12,724 bases of DNA from an uncultured Acidimicrobiia bacterium (GTDB lineage Bacteria; Actinomycetota; Acidimicrobiia; Spongiisociales; JAENVV01). This document shows positions 7,498 to 12,724 of the stretch, one piece after another (the stretch's first letter is position 1; every line of letters begins with the position of its first letter). The translations under genes and the position numbers were made by a program. The stretch spans positions 1 through 12,724 of the forward strand of contig CAJQPD010000170.1 in the NCBI GenBank assembly GCA_905480085.1, given 5' to 3'. The notes under the pieces are model-generated. The model searched no databases. It saw nothing but the letters and a program-made list of their open reading frames with translations, and was not told where the DNA came from.

Positions 7498-8493
7498 ATG
7501 AGCGATGACGTCATCGACGTCCACACGCATATTGTCCCACCCCGACTGGCAGAAGCCGCCCAGCAAGGGGGCCTGCGATACGGGATCGAGTTTGGACGCG
7601 ACGCCAACGGCAAGGTAACGAGTTCGGTCGGTGGAAAACCGTTCGCGCTTCCGTGGCCGACTCCGCTTCAGTCCCCGGCCGAACGGGTGGCATCGATGGA
7701 CGCCATCGGGGTGGATGTGCATATGCTTTCCCTCAGCCCGTCCATGCATTGGTACAACACGGATCCAGCCGACGGCCGGGCGTTGGCCACCGAGACCAAT
7801 GACGACATCGCACAAATTGTCAGCAGCTACCCGGACCGATTCAAAGGTATGGGCTTTCTGCCGCTTCAGGACCCGGCCGGCGCGGTCAAGGAACTCGAAC
7901 GGTGCGTGCGCGATCTGGGCTTCGCCGGCGTCCTCGTCGGTACCAACATCGACGGACTTGATTGGGACGCCCCGGAACTCTTTCCCGTGCTTGAGGCGGC
8001 CCAGGATCTCAACGCCCTCGTCTTCGTACATCCGGCCCGAGGCAGGGCAAATGGATTCCTTCCGAACTATCACCTCAAAAACCTCATCGGGAATCCGCTG
8101 GAGACGACGGTGGCGCTCGCCAGTCTCATCTTCGGAGGAGTGCTCGACCGGTTGACTGACCTCAAGCTCTGCTTTGCTCATGGGGGTGGTTACGGCTGTC
8201 TTGGCATCGCTCGTATGGACCATGGATATATGGCCCGCACCGAGGCGCAAGGCATTGCCCGGATGCCCTCTGATTACCTGAAAGGTCTGTTCTTTGATTC
8301 GCTGGTACATGGTCATCGCACGCTTGACCAGATCATCGATTTGGCCGGCATCGACCAGATCGTGCTTGGCAGCGACTACCCGGCCGATATGGGAGAACCC
8401 GATCCGGTCGAGTTCATTCGATCTCATCCCGGGCTCGACGATGAACAGCGTCTGAAGATACTTTCCAGGAACCTCAGCGGACTGCTGGGCTGA
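7498..8493 (+). CDS. ACMSD-like amidohydrolase-fold metal-dependent decarboxylase/hydrolase (copy A)
   Basis: The product has 331 residues, the usual length for the aminocarboxymuconate-semialdehyde decarboxylase (ACMSD) group of the amidohydrolase superfamily. Seen: metal ligands His9 and His11 (DVHTH), His178 (FVHPA) and Asp293 (GSDYPADMG), the catalytic His228 (FAHGGG) and Arg239, all at the spacing I recall for Pseudomonas fluorescens ACMSD (H9, H11, H177, D294, H228, R239). Different from ACMSD: the region around residues 45-55 (GKPFALPW) lacks the substrate-binding Arg51 counterpart, and HPW is HPA. Known enzymes of this group use Zn2+ or Mn2+ for non-oxidative decarboxylation or for hydrolysis of ring-cleavage products. 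It is cytosolic (no signal peptide). It opens a five-gene operon and is followed after 20 bases by a CMD gene. Fold and metal site are secure; the reaction is inferred only as decarboxylation or hydration/hydrolysis of a cyclic or ring-opened acid. Confidence 0.92.
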   Translation: MSDDVIDVHTHIVPPRLAEAAQQGGLRYGIEFGRDANGKVTSSVGGKPFALPWPTPLQSPAERVASMDAIGVDVHMLSLSPSMHWYNTDPADGRALATETNDDIAQIVSSYPDRFKGMGFLPLQDPAGAVKELERCVRDLGFAGVLVGTNIDGLDWDAPELFPVLEAAQDLNALVFVHPARGRANGFLPNYHLKNLIGNPLETTVALASLIFGGVLDRLTDLKLCFAHGGGYGCLGIARMDHGYMARTEAQGIARMPSDYLKGLFFDSLVHGHRTLDQIIDLAGIDQIVLGSDYPADMGEPDPVEFIRSHPGLDDEQRLKILSRNLSGLLG

Positions 8494-8513
8494 ACCACAC
8501 CCAAGGAGCCTGC

Positions 8514-8957
8514 ATGGCAGATCAGGAATTGCTCGATGAGATGTACGCCAAGCGGGGCTACCTATTTGAGTGGCAGGTGCTCCTGGCCGAAGAAGCCCCC
8601 GATTTCCTCCGGTCGTTTGACGCTACGTGGACTCAGGTCAACACGGATCGACCAAACGGGCTTCCCGCCAAGTATCGAGAGCTCGTCTATGCGGCCACCG
8701 CGTCCGTTTTGGGTGAAGACACGGTTGCCAAGAATCACATGCATAAAGCGCTTGATGCGGGAGCCAACCGCACTGAGCTCATCGATGCCATTCTCGTAGC
8801 ATGGACTCCGTCCGGGTCGCGCACGCTGATCCACGGATTGCGCTGCGTGGTTGACGTACTCAAGGAACGAGGAGAATACGAGCCACCCGATGTCGGACAT
8901 CGAATCTCTGATCGCCCTGACCACGAACCGCGTACGTATCTGGAGGACAAGTCATGA
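8514..8957 (+). CDS. Carboxymuconolactone decarboxylase (CMD)/AhpD-like protein 1
   Basis: The product has 147 residues; AAGGAG (8503-8508) lies 5 bases before ATG 8514. Seen: an all-helical CMD pattern with LPAKYRELVYAATASVLG (about residues 50-67), then NHMHKALDAGANRTELIDAI (about 74-93) and a third helix after residue 98. The CxxC redox pair that defines peroxidase AhpD is absent: the only cysteine is Cys111. This argues for the decarboxylase-like branch, or for a structural or ligand-binding role, rather than for peroxidase activity. The last 30 residues are polar and probably disordered. CMD proteins form homo-oligomers, and with three CMD genes in the operon a mixed complex is possible (inference). 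Its stop overlaps the next start by four bases (ATGA, 8954-8957). Family assignment is good; substrate unknown. Confidence 0.87.
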   Translation: MADQELLDEMYAKRGYLFEWQVLLAEEAPDFLRSFDATWTQVNTDRPNGLPAKYRELVYAATASVLGEDTVAKNHMHKALDAGANRTELIDAILVAWTPSGSRTLIHGLRCVVDVLKERGEYEPPDVGHRISDRPDHEPRTYLEDKS

Positions 8958-9352
8958 GTCAGCTTGCAGAGGAATTTGCCGAGCGGCGCGGCAAGCAATA
9001 CCCGGCTCACGCCTGGATAGCCGAGCGGTTCCCCGATTACACCGAGACAATGCTGCATCTCGATGACATCATCCGGCGCCAGCCCCGTCGCTTCGACGAG
9101 AAGGGCCACGAGCTGTTTCATATCGTTGCGCTGGCGGTTCTCGGCTCGAACCCCCACAACCAGCCGCATCTGACCGCCCATATCAAGAAGGCACTTCAGC
9201 TCGGAGCCGATCCTGAAGAGATTGCGGAGGCTCTCATGGTGGCGGTGAATCCGGCCGGCGCCCGGGTTCTCACCTACGGGGTCACCTGCATGCTCGAGGC
9301 CCTGGCGGAGCTTGAAACCGAAGGCTGGCGACCCGGGGGTGTTGACCAATGA
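8954..9352 (+). CDS. Carboxymuconolactone decarboxylase (CMD)/AhpD-like protein 2
   Basis: The product has 132 residues, close to the PcaC length. GGAGG at 8942-8946 precedes the ATG by 7 bases, inside the preceding gene. Seen: DEKGHELFHIVALAVLG (about residues 48-64), then HLTAHIKKALQLGADPEEIAEAL (about 72-94), which is the conserved CMD segment, with His72 and His76. There is no CxxC pair; one cysteine (Cys112) occurs in the third helix. It parallels CMD protein 1 in order of elements, so the two are likely diverged duplicates: both have the pattern H..KAL..GA....E...A, but their N-termini differ. Four-base ATGA overlaps bind it to both neighbours (8954-8957 and 9349-9352), which indicates coupled translation and probably matched amounts of the two CMD proteins. 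Function is inferred only at family level. Confidence 0.87.
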   Translation: MSQLAEEFAERRGKQYPAHAWIAERFPDYTETMLHLDDIIRRQPRRFDEKGHELFHIVALAVLGSNPHNQPHLTAHIKKALQLGADPEEIAEALMVAVNPAGARVLTYGVTCMLEALAELETEGWRPGGVDQ

Positions 9353-10344
9353 CCAAAGTTATCGACGTCCATGCCCATTTGTTGCCACGATCGGCGATTG
9401 CCGCAGCCGAAACGGGCTCTGGCTGGTTTGGATCGGAAATCGAAAACGACGATCTCGGACGGCCGATCATCGTTACCGGGGACCGGCGGGAGGTCATGGG
9501 TGGCAAGGCCCACTACGAGTCGATGGAACGACGGATCGAACGGATGGACGAGTCGGGCGTTGATATGCAGGTTCTATCGCTCAATCCGATCTTCTTTCGC
9601 TATTACCTTGGCTCCGACGATGGTGCCGCCGCCTCCCGTTCGATCAACGACGAGATCGCCGGCTTCATAACGCAATGGCCGGATCGGTTCGCCGGCTACG
9701 GGGCGTTACCGATGCAGGACCCGGATCGAGCCATCGAGGAGATGGAACGGGTCATGCAGATCCCCGGCATGGTCGGCGTCTCGGTGGGAACCCACGTTGA
9801 CGAGGCCAACTGGGACGAGCCCCACCTGTTTCCGGTTCTTGAGGCTGCTCAAGAATTGGGAGCGCTGGTTTTCTTTCATCCGTCTGACCGTCGTCTCGAA
9901 ACACATCTCCCTCGCTACCACCTGCACAACTCGATCGCCAACCCCACCGAAACCACCATCGCCATTGGATCTTTGATCTTCGGCGGGGTTTTCGACCGGC
10001 TGCCCGATCTCAAAACGTTGTTCGCTCACGGAGGCGGATATGCCTGCTGGGCGGTGGCCCGGTTTGATCATGCCTACGAGGTCCGCGCCGAAGCGCGCGA
10101 GCACGCGGCCCTGTTCCCGTCCGAATACCTCAGTCGGCTCTGGTACGACTCGCTGGTGCACAGCTACGAGAACCTTCGTCGTCTCGTTGATGTTGTGGGG
10201 GTGGGTCGAGTAATGCTTGGTACAGATTTCCCCGCTGACATGGGTCAGGTCGATCCCGTTACCTGGATCGAAGGTAGTGACTTGTCCGACGACGAGCGAA
10301 CCGCCGTGCTGGGCGGCAACGCCGCGGCATTACTGGGCCTCTGA
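9349..10344 (+). CDS. ACMSD-like amidohydrolase-fold metal-dependent decarboxylase/hydrolase (copy B)
   Basis: The product has 331 residues, exactly the length of copy A, and can be aligned to it almost without gaps. Seen: His8 and His10 (DVHAH), His177 (FFHPS), catalytic His227 (FAHGGG), Arg238 and Asp293 (GTDFPADMG), so the metal and catalytic site is complete. The substrate-facing N-terminal loop (about residues 24-58) differs strongly from copy A and carries Arg46-Arg47 where copy A has none; HPW of ACMSD is HPS. Inference: a duplicate that kept the chemistry and changed the substrate, possibly for an earlier or later step of the same route, or as the partner of copy A in a heteromer. It begins with a four-base overlap on the CMD 2 gene and has only a weak ribosome site (GGGGG near 9337), so it depends on coupling. 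The tandem-CMD gene follows after 6 bases. Confidence 0.92.
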   Translation: MTKVIDVHAHLLPRSAIAAAETGSGWFGSEIENDDLGRPIIVTGDRREVMGGKAHYESMERRIERMDESGVDMQVLSLNPIFFRYYLGSDDGAAASRSINDEIAGFITQWPDRFAGYGALPMQDPDRAIEEMERVMQIPGMVGVSVGTHVDEANWDEPHLFPVLEAAQELGALVFFHPSDRRLETHLPRYHLHNSIANPTETTIAIGSLIFGGVFDRLPDLKTLFAHGGGYACWAVARFDHAYEVRAEAREHAALFPSEYLSRLWYDSLVHSYENLRRLVDVVGVGRVMLGTDFPADMGQVDPVTWIEGSDLSDDERTAVLGGNAAALLGL

Positions 10345-10350
10345 GTCGAA

Positions 10351-11295
10351 GTGGAACCGTCACGGAACGAAACGCCGGTTGAGATTTTTCTTCCGGAGGC
10401 TGGTGAACGACTAAGTCAGCTCTTCGGCCGCATCGATCCCGATTTCGCGCTCGTCTGGTCCAATCATGTGTCGAGATTGTTGGCGCGAACCCACCTCGAT
10501 GTCCGGACCCGATTCCTGATCCTCACCATGCAGTACACGGTGACCCAACGGTTTGGGCAACTCAAGGAGAACCTGGCGGCGGCCCAAAAAGCTGGGGTGC
10601 CACCCGAGGAGCTCCGGGAGGTCATTCTTCAAGCGTTTGTCTACGCCGGTCCGTGGGTTGTGGCAGAAGCGTGCCAGATCTACGAAACGGTGTTTGAGTC
10701 GACCCCGGAGGTCGATGGGCGCCGGGCGGAACCGGCTGGTGAACGGGAGAGACGACTCGCCGATGAGCGCCCAACATGGTCGGCGGATGATGCCTCTGAT
10801 CCCCGGCTGAACGACTTGCTGGAAAGGTACGGCTGGCACGCCATATCCACGGGCCTTCGGCTGCGCCCGAGCCATCACCTCAACATGCTGGATACCCTGG
10901 ATGCTCTGGATCCTGACTTCCTCCAGATCTGGCTCGACGCGGTGTATGACGGCATGTATTCGCGAGGGATTCTCGACGATCGGACCCGTCTCCTGTGTGT
11001 CGTTGGTGCGACCTTGGCCGTCGGGGAAACCCATCAGTCGAGAAGGCATATGCGAGCCGCCTTACGGGTTGGTGCCGAGCCTCGTGAGCTTCTGGAGGTG
11101 GTCTTTCAGACGACCGCGTTCTTCGGACATCCATACGTCATGCCTGCGGCGTTCGATGATCTCATCAGAATTGCTGACGACGAGGGTCGCATTTTGGAGC
11201 TGGTCCCGGCCGACCGGGTAGAACAGACCAGGCGTATCGTGGCGGCTCGGGTTGCCAGGCGAGACGGTATCCAGGATGACCTGGGCGGCACCTGA
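10351..11295 (+). CDS. Tandem carboxymuconolactone decarboxylase (CMD-CMD) fusion protein
   Basis: The product has 314 residues. It uses a GTG start (10351) 6 bases after the preceding stop, with no strong ribosome site; the next in-frame ATG comes too late (residue 60). Seen: two CMD-like halves, about residues 28-115 and 187-275, joined by a charged linker (about 120-165). The halves repeat the same landmarks in the same order: DPDF at 29-32 and 187-190, RTR at 52-54 and 221-223, and GVPPEELREV at 82-91 against GAEPRELLEV at 251-260, each followed by a conserved Pro near 101 and 271. No CxxC pair is present. Such fusions give a pseudo-symmetric dimer in one chain. As the last gene of the amidohydrolase operon it completes the order A, C, C, A, CC. 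Catalytic role unknown; it could be a decarboxylase/lactonase-like enzyme or a structural partner. Confidence 0.85.
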   Translation: MEPSRNETPVEIFLPEAGERLSQLFGRIDPDFALVWSNHVSRLLARTHLDVRTRFLILTMQYTVTQRFGQLKENLAAAQKAGVPPEELREVILQAFVYAGPWVVAEACQIYETVFESTPEVDGRRAEPAGERERRLADERPTWSADDASDPRLNDLLERYGWHAISTGLRLRPSHHLNMLDTLDALDPDFLQIWLDAVYDGMYSRGILDDRTRLLCVVGATLAVGETHQSRRHMRAALRVGAEPRELLEVVFQTTAFFGHPYVMPAAFDDLIRIADDEGRILELVPADRVEQTRRIVAARVARRDGIQDDLGGT

Positions 11296-11302
11296 CAGTT
11301 TC

Positions 11303-12505
11303 TTACCGCGACGCCAAACCGACGCCCCTGTTCGTCCGCCGCCAGCGTAAGAGAACGGTTCCGCCCACCACCAGGGGTAGTCCGGCCACCGCAAAAGCCA
11401 ATCCGTACCTTGAGCTGTCGGCCAGTAGTCCTAGCGTCACCGGTCCGACCACCCAACCGAGATCATTTGCCATGCGATATACGGCGCTGGCTCGTCCTTC
11501 GGTTCCGGACGGAGCGATATCGCCGATCATGGTCGGGAGCGCAACCGCCGCCAACCCGATCCCCAAGCCCAGCAGCGCCGAAATGACCATCATGTCTATG
11601 GCGCTGTCGGCCAGGCCGAACAGGGTTACCGTTGCTGCGGTGCTAAACGCCCCGGCCAGAGCCACCGGGATTCTCCCGAACCGGTCAGCGACCTGGCCGG
11701 CGATGGGCATGGCGATGAGCGAGGCGATTGATCCGAGGGAGATCAGGAATCCGATCATGGCTGGTGACAAGTCGAGTACCGCGTCTGCGAAGGCGGGTAT
11801 GAGGACACTGATCGCTCCGGCCCGGAGGAAGAACAGGCCGAAGCCAAGGAACATGATCACCTTGAACCCACGGATTTCGAGCACGGATCGGAACGATCGA
11901 GTCCGGCTTGGGGCACCTGCAACTGCTCTGGCCGGGAGGGCGCCATCGCGAATGTACTGGCTGCTCACGATGGCGAGCAGCGCGGCGATGGTGGCCTGCA
12001 CATAGAACGGTGCGAAGATTCCGAACCGTTCAGCGACGATGCCACCGACGAGCGGGCCGATGGTGCTTCCCAGGAGGATCCCACCCTGGAAGCCGGCGGT
12101 GGCCCGGCCAAGCTCGGCCTTGCCGGTGACGACCAGCAAGTAGCGATTGATTGAGGTTCCGAAAAGGGCTGATCCCATTCCCTGGATGGCGCGCGCTGCC
12201 AGGAGCAGGCTCAGGCTCGGGGCGAAGACCGCCAGCAGCGCGCCGACCGTTTGGACGGCTCCGCCGCCGATGCAAACGATTCGAGAACCGTAGCGATCGG
12301 CCCATGAACCGGCGGTCAGACGAAGACTCATGCGAGCGAGGGCAAAGACGGTAACCAATGTCGACGCGGCGGCAAATCCGACTCCGAAATGGCTGGCGTA
12401 GGCGGGGAGCACTGGCGCGATCAGGTTCACACCGATCACGTTGAGGGCCACCATCCAGGGGATCGGCGAACCAAATCCTCGCCGGGCAGATTCCATATCT
12501 GACAT
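11303..12505 (-). CDS. MFS transporter, efflux (DHA1-like) type
   Basis: The product has 400 residues. The start is taken as the ATG at 12505; the frame is open to 12613, but the extra 36 residues would include the intergenic palindrome and part of the divergent gene. None of the candidate starts has a ribosome site; an AT-rich GATATTACATA lies directly before ATG 12505, so leaderless translation is plausible. Seen: twelve hydrophobic segments; motif A after the second (GSWADRYGSR, residues 66-75) and its repeat between segments 8 and 9 (GQVADRFGR, 270-278); and motif C (GSTIGPLVGG, 146-155), which is typical of drug/proton antiporters. Hence probably proton-driven export of a small molecule, perhaps a toxic intermediate or metabolite of the pathway, though uptake cannot be excluded. 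It converges on the CMD-CMD gene with only 7 bases between stops, and is divergent from a Gfo/Idh/MocA gene. Confidence 0.92.
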   Translation of the reverse strand: MSDMESARRGFGSPIPWMVALNVIGVNLIAPVLPAYASHFGVGFAAASTLVTVFALARMSLRLTAGSWADRYGSRIVCIGGGAVQTVGALLAVFAPSLSLLLAARAIQGMGSALFGTSINRYLLVVTGKAELGRATAGFQGGILLGSTIGPLVGGIVAERFGIFAPFYVQATIAALLAIVSSQYIRDGALPARAVAGAPSRTRSFRSVLEIRGFKVIMFLGFGLFFLRAGAISVLIPAFADAVLDLSPAMIGFLISLGSIASLIAMPIAGQVADRFGRIPVALAGAFSTAATVTLFGLADSAIDMMVISALLGLGIGLAAVALPTMIGDIAPSGTEGRASAVYRMANDLGWVVGPVTLGLLADSSRYGLAFAVAGLPLVVGGTVLLRWRRTNRGVGLASR

Positions 12506-12572
12506 TATGTAATATCGACCGGTATTCATGAAATACCGGTGGTCGACAGGCTGCGCACGAGAGGGGATAGTG
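12506..12572. promoter_or_regulatory. Divergent promoter/operator region between MFS and Gfo/Idh/MocA genes
   Basis: The spacer is 67 bases. The most visible element is the palindrome at 12518-12540. An AT-rich TAATAT (12510-12515) could be a -10 box for the plus-strand gene, giving a leader of about 50 bases that would run through the palindrome; on the minus strand GATATT sits where a -10 box for a leaderless MFS transcript would be. No good -35 boxes are seen. A repressor bound at the palindrome would therefore control both genes (inference). Confidence 0.45.
12518..12540. repeat. 23-base palindrome, likely regulator binding site
   Basis: ACCGGTATT (12518-12526) and AATACCGGT (12532-12540) are perfect 9-base inverted arms around CATGA. 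The size and symmetry suit a dimeric helix-turn-helix regulator. A partial outer repeat (TCGACC at 12515-12520 against GGTCGA at 12541-12546) adds to the symmetry. No regulator gene lies in the window. Confidence 0.7.
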
Positions 12573-12724
12573 ATGACGGGTCCAATCGGTACGCAGCAGA
12601 AGCCGGCCCACATGCGTAGGCAGGTTGGCCTGGCGATCGTCGGATCGGGCCGGATCGGGTCGTTGCGGGCCCGACTTGCGTCGGAGCATCCGGCCGTGGG
12701 GTTCCTCGCCGTTTCCGATCGTGA
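12573..12724 (+). CDS. Gfo/Idh/MocA family oxidoreductase, second copy, 3' part cut by window end
   Basis: The frame is open from ATG 12573 to the end of the window, with GAGAGGGG (12559-12566) six bases upstream as ribosome site; an in-frame ATG at 12612 is the alternative. Fifty residues are visible: a polar lead of about 17 residues, then the Rossmann strand and loop GLAIVGSGRIG and the helix RARLASEHP, ending in the second strand FLAVSD. Over the 32 comparable positions it matches the oxidoreductase at 1064-2149 at 19 by my count, including the unusual RARL..HP.V.FLAV.D stretch, so the two are paralogues. Whether it too lacks the catalytic histidine cannot be seen. It shares a divergent control region with the MFS gene. 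Confidence 0.85.
   Translation, partial: MTGPIGTQQKPAHMRRQVGLAIVGSGRIGSLRARLASEHPAVGFLAVSDR

Noticed and set aside
6800..7501. 233-codon open frame on the plus strand
   Set aside because: It lies antisense over the clearly recognisable UspA gene, shows no protein family pattern and has no ribosome site; it is a shadow of high-GC codon use.
7492..8427. 311-codon open frame on the minus strand
   Set aside because: Antisense to the ACMSD-like gene, whose catalytic residues are all in frame on the plus strand; the antisense product resembles nothing.
12506..12613. Upstream extension of the MFS gene to 12613
   Set aside because: It would translate through the palindrome and overlap the divergent oxidoreductase gene; membrane segments start only after residue 14 of the shorter form.
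1..12724. CRISPR arrays, tRNA or rRNA genes, insertion sequences
   Set aside because: Reading through the window showed no regularly spaced repeats, no tRNA-like or rRNA-like stretches and no transposase-like protein.

Overview
The window looks like part of a chromosome from a high-GC bacterium, most likely an actinobacterium and possibly an Acidimicrobiia-type lineage. This rests on the GC-rich third codon positions, the lipoprotein signal ending VVAAC followed by a Ser/Thr/Gly-rich linker, the clear AGGAGG-type ribosome sites and the many ATGA overlaps. It is an inference: no rRNA, tRNA or phylogenetic marker is present. The window appears to cut through a larger catabolic locus, because it opens inside one gene and closes inside another.

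Layout. (1) 1-3189, plus strand: the 3' part of a mandelate racemase/muconate-lactonizing enzyme (enolase superfamily), a Gfo/Idh/MocA NAD(P)-dependent oxidoreductase and a ketopantoate-reductase-like dehydrogenase, closely packed as one operon. (2) 3190-3520: a 331-base gene-free leader. (3) 3521-6780: a carbohydrate-type (CUT1) ABC importer made of a lipoprotein binding protein and two permeases, with a large nested stem-loop between the binding-protein gene and the first permease. No ATPase gene is present. (4) 6866-7363, minus strand: a UspA-family universal stress protein. (5) 7498-11295, plus strand: a five-gene operon that alternates two ACMSD-like amidohydrolase-fold decarboxylases with carboxymuconolactone-decarboxylase (CMD)/AhpD-like proteins, in the order amidohydrolase, CMD, CMD, amidohydrolase, tandem CMD-CMD fusion. 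(6) 11303-12505, minus strand: an MFS efflux-type transporter. (7) 12573-12724, plus strand: the start of a second Gfo/Idh/MocA gene, a close paralogue of the first, divergent from the MFS gene across a 67-base spacer with a near-perfect palindrome.

How the parts may work together (inference): a carbohydrate-like or cyclic compound is imported by the CUT1 system. It is then oxidised or reduced by the Gfo/Idh/MocA and PanE-like dehydrogenases, isomerised or dehydrated by the enolase-superfamily enzyme, and decarboxylated or ring-processed by the amidohydrolase/CMD enzymes. The substrate cannot be named from the sequence. The ACMSD-like proteins keep their metal ligands but have altered substrate-pocket positions, and the PanE-like protein lacks two residues used to bind ketopantoate, so these enzymes probably do not perform the textbook reactions of their families. 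The repeated amidohydrolase-plus-CMD unit is the best candidate here for an undescribed pathway.
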